From JANOYJ01 sp963792485 (GTDB lineage Bacteria; Pseudomonadota; Alphaproteobacteria; Rhizobiales; Rhizobiaceae), in the NCBI GenBank assembly GCA_963792485.1, contig CAWBWL010000010.1:124001-188000 (forward strand): a stretch of 64,000 nt of DNA. Reading direction: 5' to 3'. Positions 40,250 to 49,678 of the stretch are shown here, piece after piece (positions within the stretch are counted from its first letter, which is position 1; every line of letters begins with the position of its first letter). A program made the translations under genes and the position numbers. The notes under the pieces are model-generated. The model was not told the origin of the DNA, made no database searches, and saw only the letters and a program-made list of their open reading frames with translations.

Positions 40250-43200
40250 ATGAGCGCCCAAGCCGCAGGATTCTACGCCGAACACGCGCCGGATGACACG
40301 AAAATCGTTGGCGAGCTGCTGGCGCAGATTGACTTCCGCCCGGAAACGAATGCGGCCATCGACCGGCGGGCGACGCGTTATATCGAATTCATCCGCAAGG
40401 CAGGGACCGGCATTGGCGGGGTTGAGGATTTCCTGCGCGAATATGGCCTGTCCACCCGCGAGGGGCTGGCGCTGATGGTGCTGGCGGAGGCGCTGCTGCG
40501 CGTGCCGGATGCGGCGACGCAGGATAAATTGATCGAAGACAAGCTGAAGCAGGGCGGCTGGGCCGATCATGAAGGCAAGGGCGGCTCCATGTTTGTCGCT
40601 GGCTCGGCCTGGGCGCTCGGCCTGTCAGCGAAAGTCATCCAGCCGGGCGAGACGCCGGAGGGCGTCATCGGACAGTTGATGAAGCGCGTCGGGCTCCCGA
40701 CGGTGCGCATTGCCACCAAACAGGCGATGCGGTTTCTCGGCTCGCATTTTGTGCTGGGCGAAAACATCAAGGACGCGCTGTCGCGCGCCCGCTCGAACGA
40801 GACCAAGGGCTACCGCCATTCGTTTGACATGCTCGGCGAAGGGGCGCGCACGGCGGAGGACGCGCGGCGTTATTACAAGAGCTATTCCAATGCAATTGAG
40901 GCCATTGGCCGCGCGGCGGGGAACAAGGCTTTGCCGGACCGGCCGGGCATATCGGTGAAACTCTCGGCGCTGCATCCGCGCTATGTGGTGACGCAGAAGG
41001 CGCGGGTGATGGCACAGCTTGTGCCGCTCGTCTTGCAGCTGGCGCAGAAGGCCAAGAGCTTTGATCTGAATTTCACCATCGATGCCGAAGAAGTGGACCG
41101 GCTGGAGCTTTCGCTGGATGTGATTGACGCTGTTTTCGCCGATCCGTCGCTCGCCGGCTGGGACGGGTTCGGGCTTGCCATTCAAGCCTACCAGAAGCGG
41201 GCGCGTGAGGTGATCCGGCATATCGAGGCGCTGGCGAAGAAGCATAACCGGCGCATGATGGTGCGGCTCGTCAAGGGCGCCTATTGGGACACGGAAGTGA
41301 AGCGGGCGCAGGAGCGCGGGCTGGACGGCTATGGCGTGTTCACCCGCAAAGCCGCGACCGACGCGTCATACCTTGCCTGCGCGCGGCAGATGCTGGCGGC
41401 GCGGCCAACGTTCTTTCCTCAGTTCGCCACGCATAATGCGCTGACCGTCGCCTCGATCATTGAAATGGCCGGGACGGACCGGACGGGTTTCGAATTTCAG
41501 CGCCTGCATGGCATGGGCGAGTCGCTGTTCAAGAGCGTCACCGAGGGCGAGGACAAGATCGCCTGCCGCATCTATGCGCCTGTCGGCGGATATCGGGATT
41601 TGCTCGCCTATCTGGTGCGGCGGCTTTTGGAGAATGGGGCGAACTCGTCGTTTGTCGCGGTGGTGGGCGATGAGAATGTGCCGGTTGCGGACTTGCTGGT
41701 GCGGCCTTCGCTGAAGCTGAATGACGGGCTGGGCTACCGGCATCCGCAGATCCCGCTGCCGCAGAAATTTACAGCGACCGCGCCAATTCCACTGGCGTGG
41801 AGTTCGGCGACCGCAAGGCGTTCGTGGCGCTGCTGAACGGCATTGGCCGCGCCTCGGGCAAAATGTTGATGCGCGACGCCATTGGTCAAAGGAGCGAAGG
41901 GTCCGGGAAACAAGGAAGAGGTGCGCTCGCCAAATGATGGCGCGGTCGTGGGCACGGTGGTTTTGGCGACGCCGGAGCTCGCCAAGGCCGCCGTGGACAA
42001 CGCCCGCAAGGGGTTCCGCGCCTGGTCGGCGACGCCGGTTGAAGCAGCGCGCCAAAGCGTTGAACAAGGCCGCCGACCTGCTCGAAGCCAAGCGCGATGA
42101 ATTCATGGCTTTGCTCACCCGCGAGGCGGGCAAGACTTATGATGACGGCCTGTCCGAGGTGCGCGAGGCGGTGGACTTCTGCCGCTTCTATGCCAATGAG
42201 GCGCAGCGGCTGTTTCGGTGAGACGACGCTTCCCGGCCCGACCGGCGAGGACAATGTTCTGCGCCATCGCGGGCGCGGCGTGTTTGTCTGCATTTCGCCG
42301 TGGAATTTCCCGCTGGCGATTTTCGCCGGTCAGGTCGTTGCGGCGCTGGCGGCGGGCAATGCGGTTGTCGCCAAGCCCGCCGAGCAGACGCCGCTGGTGG
42401 CGTTCCGCATGGTGCAGCTGCTGCATGAGGCGGGCGTGCCGACCGAGGCGCTGATGTTTGTGCCGGGTGACGGAAAGATCGGCGCAGCGCTGACTTCGCA
42501 TCCGAAAATCGACGGCGTCTGCTTCACCGGCTCGACCGAGACCGCATGGGCGATCAACCGCACGCTCGCCGCCAAGAACGGCCCCATCGTGCCGCTGATC
42601 GCCGAGACCGGCGGGATGAACGCGATGATCGTCGACGCCACCGCGCTGCCGGAGCAGGTGGCGGATGATGTCGTCTCCTCGCGCCTTCCGCTCGGCCGGC
42701 CAGCGCTGCTCGGCGCTGCGGCTGCTGTTTGTGCAGGAGGATGTCGCGGACAAGATGGTGGAGATGATCGAAGGTTCGGCGGCGGAGCTGACCGTCGGCG
42801 ATCCGTCGCTGATCGAGACCGACATAGGCCCGGTCATCGACGGCGATCAGCTGAAAATGCTGAACGACCATGTGCTCGCCATGCGCAAGAGCCAGAAGGT
42901 GCGCTTTGCCGGGAAGGCCCCGAAAGACGGCCTGTATTTCGCCCCGCATATCGTCGAGCTTTCCAAGGCCGAGGCGCTGGAGCGCGAGATATTCGGGCCG
43001 GTGCTGCATGTCGTGCGTTGGAAGGCGGGGCAGCTCGACAATGTGCTCGAACAGATCGCCGCCACCGGATTTGGCCTGACGCTCGGCGTACATTCGCGCA
43101 TCGAAGAGACAGTACGCCAGGTGGTCGAGCGGCTGGATGCTGGCAATATTTATGTCAACCGCAACATGATCGGCGCCGTCGTCGGCACGCAGCCGTTCGG

Positions 43201-43336
43201 CGGGTCGGGGCTGTCAGGCACGGGATTCAAGGCGGGCGGGCCGCATTATCTGCTGCGGTTTGCGCTGGAGCAGGTGGTGAGCGTCAACACGGCGGCGGCG
43301 GGGGGGAATGCGAGTTTGATTGCGATGGGGGAGTGA
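40250..43336 (+). CDS. putA: Bifunctional proline dehydrogenase/glutamate-semialdehyde dehydrogenase PutA, frameshifted
   Basis: About 1028 residues once joined. The proline dehydrogenase half is intact (about 1-510; DLNFTIDAEEVDRLELSLDV, MVRLVKGAYWDTEVKRAQ, FATHNALTVASI, EFQRLHGMGE). The P5C dehydrogenase half is cut by five indels near 41772, 41885, 42048, 42213 and 42690, yet all parts are conserved: CISPWNFPLAIFAGQVVAAL, CFTGSTETAWAINRTLA, LIAETGGMNAMIVD and the catalytic Cys in SAGQRCSALRLL. The first shift is TTTT read as TTT and others are +A/+T, which suggests sequencing error. It oxidises proline to glutamate. Its last about 50 bp recur at 45298-45348. Confidence 0.92.
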
Positions 43337-43338
43337 GG
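43288..43338 (+). repeat. Direct repeat, 3' end of putA (copy A)
   Basis: 51 bp running to two bases past the putA stop codon; 50 of 51 bases match 45298-45348. A weaker, gap-free protein-level match extends about 30 bp further upstream. Confidence 0.88.
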
Positions 43339-43507
43339 GGGAACAAACGAAGATCATCAACTGCATGCAGAGGACTTCTTTTTCTGTTACGCGCAGAGTT
43401 TAGAATCAAGCGTTTCACCAAAGGGGTGATTGTCTTGGATTGTCGGACTGGGCATTCGCCCGTCAAACAATTATGAGTTGTGTCAAAACTTACTAAAGGA
43501 GTGGTCT

Positions 43508-43663
43508 ATGGCTACCAACGACGGCAACGTAAATTACGGAGTTTCTAGAATTCCCCTTGATAAGAGTTCTCAGCCCAAGACGACGGGTGGCTCTCAGGGA
43601 TCGACACAGCCTCTAACAACAGGGTCTGGAAGCACATCAGAACCACCAAAGCCCGCTAAATAG
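43508..43663 (+). CDS. Small disordered protein, unknown
   Basis: 51 residues behind a perfect AAGGAG at the right distance from ATG 43508. Low-complexity composition rich in Ser, Thr, Gly and Pro (STQPLTTGSGSTSEPPKPAK), with an N-terminal MATNDGNVNYGVSRIPL. It converges with the membrane protein gene, whose stop codon abuts its own. Base composition is lower in GC than the core genes. It lies in the cargo behind putA. No function known. Confidence 0.55.
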   Translation: MATNDGNVNYGVSRIPLDKSSQPKTTGGSQGSTQPLTTGSGSTSEPPKPAK

Positions 43664-44314
43664 CTAATCTTTGATCCTGCAAATATCAATTCTCTCAATC
43701 CTTGATTTTGAGAGAAAAGTTATGCGCTGGCCAAATCCTGGAATATCCCAATCTATCGGTCTCGTTTTACCATCACTATCATGGATTGCCGTTAGGTAGA
43801 ACGATATTCCATCCTCATTGTCAGTGACAGGCCTGCCCAAGACACTTTCGGGGATACTGTGCAAATTTGATTCGTATGTTTTTCCGTCGTTGCAGTGAAT
43901 TTGCAAAAGACTCCATTTTGCATCTGTTGAAAAAATTGATGCCATCGTCGACGCTTCGTGGTCATCGCGATAGATGCGCAGCGACGCCATAACTTTGCTT
44001 GAGAGCCTGTTTAAGTGCCTTCTCCAAAACATTCCAAAAATGACGCCAACTGCTACTGTTACCGAGCCGATCTCCAGAAGGTCAACAACGTCAACAGTGC
44101 CAACACGTGGGCCCTTTGGGCTTGTAAGAGCGACAGTCCACTCGATTGGATAAACCGCCAGCAGTCGGCTTACGAGGCCGAAAGCCAGAACTTGAAGGAC
44201 AAAGTCCTCTGTTCGATGGTTTACCCTTCGCCCGACTGTCGATATTTTGTATGCGAGGTATCCGGCGACGAGGATGATCTGAAACTCGTATGGGAGGTCC
44301 AGAAGATCTTTCAT
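43664..44314 (-). CDS. Membrane protein resembling DUF6338
   Basis: 216 residues. The N-terminal half has three hydrophobic segments (FQIILVAGYLAYKIS, FVLQVLAFGLVSRLLAVYP, IGSVTVAVGVIFGMFW). The C-terminal half is a cytoplasmic domain (SLLQIHCNDGKTYESNLHSI, GISFYLTAIHDSDGKTR). The layout and YKISTVGRR / TEDFVLQVL pattern resemble DUF6338 membrane proteins, tentatively. It is lower in GC and on the opposite strand to putA, in the same cargo block. Confidence 0.55.
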   Translation of the reverse strand: MKDLLDLPYEFQIILVAGYLAYKISTVGRRVNHRTEDFVLQVLAFGLVSRLLAVYPIEWTVALTSPKGPRVGTVDVVDLLEIGSVTVAVGVIFGMFWRRHLNRLSSKVMASLRIYRDDHEASTMASIFSTDAKWSLLQIHCNDGKTYESNLHSIPESVLGRPVTDNEDGISFYLTAIHDSDGKTRPIDWDIPGFGQRITFLSKSRIERIDICRIKD

Positions 44315-44397
44315 TGTTCGCTCCGAAAAAGTTGCAAATTACAATTTGACTTTGATCTACAACACTATGATGCCGACTGCTCGAATGCCAGCGACAA

Positions 44398-44541
44398 CAG
44401 CAGCGAAGAGTGAATGAGAACGATGGCATAGTCCTTGCCGTTCTCGTTGCTCAATTCAACGAGCGCCGTGCCATTGCCTTAAAGGTCAATCACTGCGGCA
44501 ACTTGCCCGCGCTCTAGATTTCCATCGGAAATGTCGCACAC
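44398..44541 (-). pseudogene. Remnant of a DUF4926-type antitoxin gene
   Basis: Translating the minus strand gives LERGQVAAVIDL, an in-frame TAA, then GNGTALVELSNENGKDYAIV. It lines up with RGHVGTVVHILDKDTVLVEF and GAAYAIE of the intact DUF4926 gene just upstream. The 5' part and start are missing. It is a decayed second copy. Confidence 0.6.
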
Positions 44542-44547
44542 GGAGCG

Positions 44548-44781
44548 CTACGCCGCCTGGCTTTCATGAAGAAGCAACAGCAGCTGCTCCTTGGCGATCG
44601 GCTCGATGGCATAGGCCGCGCCTGTGTTGTCGGAGAATTCAACCAGCACTGTGTCTTTGTCTAAAATGTGAACCACAGTGCCGACATGGCCGCGCGACAG
44701 CCCATGCTCAGGCGCGTCGGCAAGCAAGGCGACGACATCGAGTTCGTCAATAGCTTCCGTCTCTTTCGTATTCCGGTGCAT
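44548..44781 (-). CDS. DUF4926 protein, probable antitoxin
   Basis: 77 residues with the DUF4926 core DELDVVALLADAPEHGLSRG, HVGTVVHILD, VLVEFSDN and YAIEPIAKEQLLLLL, a small SH3-like barrel. DUF4926 genes often follow DUF6883 genes, as here, in what appears to be a TA-like pair. Its ATG overlaps the DUF6883 stop (TAATG), giving translational coupling. The antitoxin role is inferred from layout, not shown. Confidence 0.75.
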   Translation of the reverse strand: MHRNTKETEAIDELDVVALLADAPEHGLSRGHVGTVVHILDKDTVLVEFSDNTGAAYAIEPIAKEQLLLLLHESQAA

Positions 44782-45119
44782 TAAATTACCCAGCAACTCG
44801 TTAGCTGCGGGCGCGTATCGCCCCGCACGATGATCCAAGTTGTGCGCACCTTAGCAGATTTTTCGCCGCGCGTAATCTCAATATCGACCGCGTATCGAGC
44901 GCCCCACTTGTCCTCAATTTGTCGGACCGCACCTGCGTCTGGCAACTTTCGGAGTATCTCATTGTGCAGCCAAAGCGCTTCCGACTGTCCGACACCGAGC
45001 GCGGACTTAAAAACTCTGGCTTTGTGCTTGCCGTCATCATGGGCTGGATTGAGGCTATACTCCCGCAGTTTGCGAATATTGATTTCGGCGTCGTGGGAGT
45101 ATGGCAGGGTTTCGGACAT
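44781..45119 (-). CDS. DUF6883 protein, probable toxin partner of DUF4926
   Basis: 112 residues from MSETLPYSHDAEINIRKLRE. DUF6883-like blocks are KLREYSLNPAHDDGKHKARV, FKSALGVGQSEALWLHNEIL and TTWIIVRGDTRPQLTSCWVI, the last pattern common at the C-terminus of small toxin-like proteins. It is first gene of the pair with DUF4926. An upstream in-frame start exists, but ATG 45119 has the better ribosome binding site. Biochemical activity is unknown. Confidence 0.75.
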   Translation of the reverse strand: MSETLPYSHDAEINIRKLREYSLNPAHDDGKHKARVFKSALGVGQSEALWLHNEILRKLPDAGAVRQIEDKWGARYAVDIEITRGEKSAKVRTTWIIVRGDTRPQLTSCWVI

Positions 45120-45297
45120 GATTTCTCTTTCTGTTGAGAAGCACGTCCTGCGCGTCTGACACCAGTTGAATACCACATTGACGCGCCAGCTGCCAAGCGG
45201 GGGGTCGATCACGAATATTGCCGTTGCACACACACTATCAATGTTGTCATTCCGCGTTCTTCACTATCTTTGCGCTCAAAAAGATCGTGTCAGTCAG

Positions 45298-45348
45298 CAC
45301 GGCGGCGGCGGGCGGGAATGCGAGTTTGATTGCGATGGGGGAGTGAGG
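45298..45348 (+). repeat. Direct repeat, second copy of the putA 3' end (copy B)
   Basis: 51 bp, one mismatch to 43288-43338. Reading upstream in the PutA frame gives FALKKIVSVSTAAAGGNASL against FALEQVVSVNTAAAGGNASL of the true gene, so it looks like the end of a diverged putA. Confidence 0.85.
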
Positions 45349-45375
45349 CTGATTTCGAAATTCCTGATGATCGAT

Positions 45376-46534
45376 TTAAAAGGGGTCGGCCAATCCGGTT
45401 GAGCCGGTCACCACGTCTTTCAGCAAAATGTTTCTCGCCTTTTCAGGCTCCTCAAATATAGGGCTGTGGGCGGAAAGCTCGAAGGTGTAAAAGCCTTTGA
45501 CCGGCGCCTTGAGTTTCAAGAAATAGTCTCTCGCCAGAGCGTATGAGCAGGTGTAGTCGTATCTGCCTTCAAGGAAGTACGCAGGGATTTCGAGCGCAGG
45601 CACCTGGCGTGTCAGATCAGTTTTCATGATCGCGGGCCACATCACGCTGACGCCTGTGCGGATTTTGCCGCGCCACAGGTTGATCTTGTCACTCAGCGCG
45701 TATTCACGGAATGCCAGCGAAGGCAGGAAAATGCCGCTGATCACGGACTTCATGTCACGCATTGTGCCAATGCCGAGGCTGTGCATGGCCCCGTCGCGCA
45801 GGGCTAGGTACGCGTCGGGTACGCCGTCTGTCATTGTCACCGGCGATGCCTCCAGTTTTCGCACCATGTCCTGGTTGCCGTCTGCCTTGAACTGTTTGAG
45901 CATAAACTCATAAGCCAATTGTTCGGATTTGAGCTGGTCCGTCATCTGCGCGACGGCAATATAGGCGTGGTAAAGTTCCGGCGCCCGCGCGGCGGCCTGG
46001 ATGGCGATGAATGTTCCGCCTGAATGTCCCACGAGGTAGATCTTTTCCTGGCCGAAGCGGCGGCGCAGATAGTTCGTCACTTCAATCGTGTCGGATATCA
46101 AAAGTTCGACGGCATCCGCTTCCTGGCGGGATGTCGGCATGGTAAGACAGACCCGCGCCGCGCTGATCCCACCAGACCATGGTGAAGTCATCTTCAAGAC
46201 TGGTCGGATGGTTCTGCGCCAGAAAGTAAAATGGCATGCCGCCATGCACATACAGTAGCACCGGGTGCGCCGCGTTCCTGCTCTTGATGAACATCCCCTG
46301 TTCCACGCCATTGATAGTGACATGGATCTTCTCGGAAACACTGTCGGGGACCTGTGCTCCGTTCGCGTCCAGGAAGGGGCGCGGTGAATTTGAACTCAAC
46401 ATCAGCAGAACGCCAATGCTGACGAGCAACACGCAGAGAACGCCCGAAACAATCAGCAATGTCATATCTCTGGTCTTTCGCCAAAACCGGCTGGACGGTC
46501 TGTCCTGATTGTCTGCCGGTCTCTCTCCGTTCAT
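45376..46534 (-). CDS. Membrane-anchored alpha/beta hydrolase, frameshifted as sequenced
   Basis: About 385 residues. An N-terminal membrane anchor (TLLIVSGVLCVLLVSIGVLL) is followed by the hydrolase oxyanion region (VLLYVHGGMPFYFLA, MVWWDQRGAGLSY). After a shift near 46130 the second frame carries the nucleophile elbow GHSGG (IYLVGHSGGTFIAIQAAAR) and the C-terminal His region (FELSAHSPIFEEPEKARNIL). It resembles prolyl-aminopeptidase-like hydrolases of unknown substrate. The start overlaps the end of the peptidase gene, which suggests coupling. Confidence 0.75.
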
Positions 46535-46535
46535 C

Positions 46536-47483
46536 CTATTCAACCACGATCCGGTCGTTGCGAACGTAAAATTTTCCATCAAGACTTAGGGCGAGCGGCT
46601 CACCGGAGATCGGCGCGGCGGCAGGCAAGTCCCTTTGAGCGTGGATATGAAGGTGAGGTTCCGCGCTGTTGCCGGAATTGCCCATCCCTGCGAGCTTGTC
46701 GCCCGCTTTGACAATTTGGCCCTTGGAGACGAGAACGCTGCCCTCCTTGAAGTGTGCGAGGACGGCGAAGAAGCCATCGCATTGAATGATCACATGATTG
46801 CCAAGCATGTGTTCGCGGTCCATCAGCGGAACAGGCATGTCGCGAATGCCGTCCAGCACTTCAACGACCGGCCCGTCGCAAGGCGCCAACACTGGCGCGT
46901 CAAATGTGTAATAGTCTGCGGGGTTCTCAGGCAGCAGCCTGGATGCGCGAAGTCCGAACCGGTCAATTCTGATGATGTCCAGCCCTTTGCTTTGTCCCCG
47001 CCAAGCCGCATAGCGCGGGACAGTCTCGTCCAGCGTCGAATAGTGTTCATTCACAGTCTTGTTTGAGCCGCCTTGCGCGACGAGATAGGTGCCTTGCGCG
47101 AGCGGCATTGAGATGTTGACGACTGTTTGACCCGCAGGGCTGCGGCCTTTCAATCCGGCAATCCCCAGATAGCCTGCATAAGTCGCAAGCAGCGCCACCG
47201 CGCCAAGAACTGCAAGATTGATCCAGCTTTCAGGTTGCTCTCCCATTCTGGAAGGGGGCCGAAGACGCTGACTGGCAACAATGAGCACGAAGAGTGCGCC
47301 GAACAAATAGGGCACCCACCAGGGCGGGAGCATCCATAAGCCGACCAATGCGACAGCACCCAGCACGAGTCCAACGCAAAGTGTTTGAACACTGTATGCC
47401 CACCGGTTTCTCATCGGAAACAAGCTCAGCCAAGCGAGCAGCGCCGCCGGGACAAGAGACTGAAAGAGCGCAACGTAGATCAC
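46536..47483 (-). CDS. M23-family membrane peptidase
   Basis: 315 residues starting at a GTG that overlaps the stop of the upstream membrane protein (ATGTGA). Three to four membrane segments occupy the first about 130 residues. The C-terminal LytM-like domain has DAPVLAPCDGPVVEV, GNHVIIQCDGFFAVLAHFKE, VKAGDKLAGMGNSGNSAEPH and the final HLHIHAQ. The HxH is intact; the first metal His of the classic HxxxD appears replaced, so catalysis is uncertain. Three genes 45376-47920 appear to be one transcript. Confidence 0.75.
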   Translation of the reverse strand: MIYVALFQSLVPAALLAWLSLFPMRNRWAYSVQTLCVGLVLGAVALVGLWMLPPWWVPYLFGALFVLIVASQRLRPPSRMGEQPESWINLAVLGAVALLATYAGYLGIAGLKGRSPAGQTVVNISMPLAQGTYLVAQGGSNKTVNEHYSTLDETVPRYAAWRGQSKGLDIIRIDRFGLRASRLLPENPADYYTFDAPVLAPCDGPVVEVLDGIRDMPVPLMDREHMLGNHVIIQCDGFFAVLAHFKEGSVLVSKGQIVKAGDKLAGMGNSGNSAEPHLHIHAQRDLPAAAPISGEPLALSLDGKFYVRNDRIVVE

Positions 47484-47920
47484 ATTATGCTTCCTGTTTT
47501 GCCGGACGCATTCGTTGCAGCTTTGGCATTTGCTCTGGCTTGCAAAAATGGAAGCAGAGCGAAAAGGACTTGGCCAAGCAACCCGATCTGCACTGGAAGT
47601 TCCTGATAGAGGGCAGCGTGTTGACCAAGTGATAGCCCGGTGAGGCCAATCGACAGCAAGGCCTCCGCAATCAACAGCAGCACAAAAGCTAACCCGCCAA
47701 CAGCAAGCGCGGATCGCGCGGTGTTGAGCTGAGGGTAACGTCCCCTGATGAATTTGCATGCGATCCAAGAGAAAAGAAGCATCAAGGGAATCTCCGCAGC
47801 AACTGCGTATAATTCGCCAATGCGCGGTGCGATGGCTATGGTGCGGACAGTCCCGATGACAAAACCAGCGGCGAAGACAGCGGCAAAGTATTCCGCTCCT
47901 GCCTTCAGTAAGAGTCGCAT
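47480..47920 (-). CDS. Four-helix membrane protein, unknown
   Basis: 146 residues with four hydrophobic segments (AAVFAAGFVIGTVRTI, LMLLFSWIACKFI, LAVGGLAFVLLLIAEALLSI, IGLLGQVLFALLPFL). ATG 47920 is chosen over a TTG five codons upstream because of a GGAG placed correctly. First gene of a three-gene minus-strand unit with the peptidase and hydrolase. No family recognised. Confidence 0.6.
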   Translation of the reverse strand: MRLLLKAGAEYFAAVFAAGFVIGTVRTIAIAPRIGELYAVAAEIPLMLLFSWIACKFIRGRYPQLNTARSALAVGGLAFVLLLIAEALLSIGLTGLSLGQHAALYQELPVQIGLLGQVLFALLPFLQARANAKAATNASGKTGSIM

Positions 47921-48208
47921 GATCGGCTGCTCCAATCAGACAATGACTTGTTTTTTCGGCGATAGGCTTAAATTCCTGGACGCCGCCTCGTTGGGCCCTT
48001 CAGGAGTTATCCCTCAACAGCTGGAATGTAACCCAAACGGCCACGATGTCATTGTCCTTATCCTCTCGTTAGCGGCATTGTCTGCTGCTTGGTGTGGAAC
48101 TTTTTGCCAAAGCTCAGGGCGCAGTTTTGGCAATTGGGCAAGTTCTCCTTGAATCACCCTTGGTTGTGTGCATGTTGGCTTTGACATTTCGTAACGGAGC
48201 CGCTCACC

Positions 48209-48988
48209 GTGACCTATGCAAGCTACCGCGCCGGGAATCCTTCGCGCCCGCCCATCAGCCATGACAACGGGTTTCTCGACAAGTTCAAGCCCCGCTCGCC
48301 CACGCAGGATGAGCGGCGCAAGTATAATATCTGGCGCTTGAAGCTTGAGGCCGGCGAAGCGGTGCAGGGCATGCCGTTTGCGCCGCATCTGCCCGATGCC
48401 TTGGCGGCTTACCGGCATTTCCTCAATGGCAGCGGCAAGACTCGCGAGATCAACTATGAGCGCTACACGGCAAATGATTCAGCGGGTGAGACAACGCTGA
48501 AATATATGATCGTTGAGGCGATGAATGGCGGGTATGACGTCTATACACGCACGCTTGGAGCAAAACCCGGCGGGCTGGACTTCACGGGCACTGCGATCAG
48601 CTGTGGTGGGACGAACGGGCTGTTTCCCTATCCCGCCAGCGAGAACTGGCAGAAGGCAATTGGCGCGCATTCGGTGTGGCTAAGCGGGCGGATTGATGGC
48701 AAGGCGACTGCCGGGGCGCAGCTTGATTATGACATGACCTTCGCGCTCCACATGGAAGACATGTACAATTTCAACCCGGGTGCCAAGGACATTGCGACTG
48801 GCATTCCGGACTCGGAGAACGGGATATTCGAGGTCACCGGGCTTGCCAAACAGTACATGAATGTTGCGAAGCTGACACGCGGCGTGGCATGGACCGGAAC
48901 ACCAGCCAAGGGCTACAATGTCTCGATGACACCGATCCTGCGGCAGCGCAGTCCATCCGACAACAGACGTGTGAGGAACCGGGCTTGA
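48209..48988 (+). CDS. Uncharacterised protein (Trp/Asn-rich C-terminal domain)
   Basis: 259 residues from a GTG with a distant GGAG. The N-terminal part is charged (KPRSPTQDERRKYNIWRLKL). The middle has MPFAPHLPDALAAYRHFLNG. The C-terminal domain (ENWQKAIGAHSVWLSGRIDG, MTFALHMEDMYNFNPGAKDI, TGIPDSENGIFEVTGLAKQY) is well patterned and resembles C-terminal domains of secreted or polymorphic proteins, though I do not recognise the family. It partners with the small putative lipoprotein just downstream. Confidence 0.55.
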   Translation: MTYASYRAGNPSRPPISHDNGFLDKFKPRSPTQDERRKYNIWRLKLEAGEAVQGMPFAPHLPDALAAYRHFLNGSGKTREINYERYTANDSAGETTLKYMIVEAMNGGYDVYTRTLGAKPGGLDFTGTAISCGGTNGLFPYPASENWQKAIGAHSVWLSGRIDGKATAGAQLDYDMTFALHMEDMYNFNPGAKDIATGIPDSENGIFEVTGLAKQYMNVAKLTRGVAWTGTPAKGYNVSMTPILRQRSPSDNRRVRNRA

Positions 48989-48990
48989 GC

Positions 48991-49473
48991 ATGCGCTGGC
49001 ACACTTTTCTCGCCGCGCCGCTTTGTGCACTCAGCCTTTTTACCTGCTCCAACAGCGAGGCCGACATGAACGACAAGCCGGGCACAAATATTGCCATGCT
49101 CGAAAAGTTTATCAAACTCAACCCGAAGCCCGATGCGGCGGAATGGTCGGTGCTGGAGGGTGAGACCGGTTCCGGGCTTGGACCTACGGATTCCGCGCTC
49201 GTGGCGCTGCTCACCTATTCGGCTTCGGATTATCCGTCGGCTGAGAAGTCGCTGACCGAAAGCGGTAGCGCCCAGGGAGGCTTAATGCGCAAGGCGCCAA
49301 AATGGCTGCCGAGATCGGCCACGCAGAGCGCCATGAATGCTGTTGGAGAGGGGTTTGATTTTGGAACGCGGGCGGTCTCTGCAGAAAAATTCGCCTCGCC
49401 GCCTTTCAACCAAGGGTTTGCCGTTATCTATCCAGGCGAGCGCAAGGTGCTGGTTTACCTTATCACCCAGTGA
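48991..49473 (+). CDS. Putative lipoprotein, unknown
   Basis: 160 residues. The N-terminal hydrophobic segment ending in LCALSLFTC resembles a lipoprotein signal, but the residue before the Cys is Thr, so the lipobox is imperfect. The rest is soluble with no recognised domain (NIAMLEKFIKLNPKPDAAEW, GFDFGTRAVSAEKF). It starts 2 bp after the upstream gene, so the two form an operon. It may act as the immunity or partner protein of that gene; this is a guess. Confidence 0.5.
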   Translation: MRWHTFLAAPLCALSLFTCSNSEADMNDKPGTNIAMLEKFIKLNPKPDAAEWSVLEGETGSGLGPTDSALVALLTYSASDYPSAEKSLTESGSAQGGLMRKAPKWLPRSATQSAMNAVGEGFDFGTRAVSAEKFASPPFNQGFAVIYPGERKVLVYLITQ

Positions 49474-49678
49474 CAAATCGTGTCAGCACCTTTGGACGAT
49501 CTTGCATGAGACGTCAGCAAGCGCCGGATTCCCCTCAGTTCTGCAAGAATTCATTTCAGCGCATTGTCACCTGTCGCATTTGATGCAGGGTTCGGCTTTT
49601 CCCGGACTGCGTTTGCCTTTAAGGCGCGGCAGATACCCGTTGACCCTTCGCCGTCCATCCCGGGAGTTTTAGAGAGCC

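Noticed and set aside
41700..42720. Programmed frameshifting in putA
   Set aside because: Five shifts in both directions, several at homopolymers without slippery-site or stimulator structure, fit sequencing error much better.
43338..45297. An integrative element or prophage with its own integrase behind putA
   Set aside because: No recombinase, tRNA or phage gene is present in the block, so only the repeat geometry resembles such elements.
49474..49678. A folate (THF/ZTP) riboswitch upstream of fhs
   Set aside because: No conserved core or pseudoknot sequence could be matched by eye; only short unconvincing G-rich stretches were seen.
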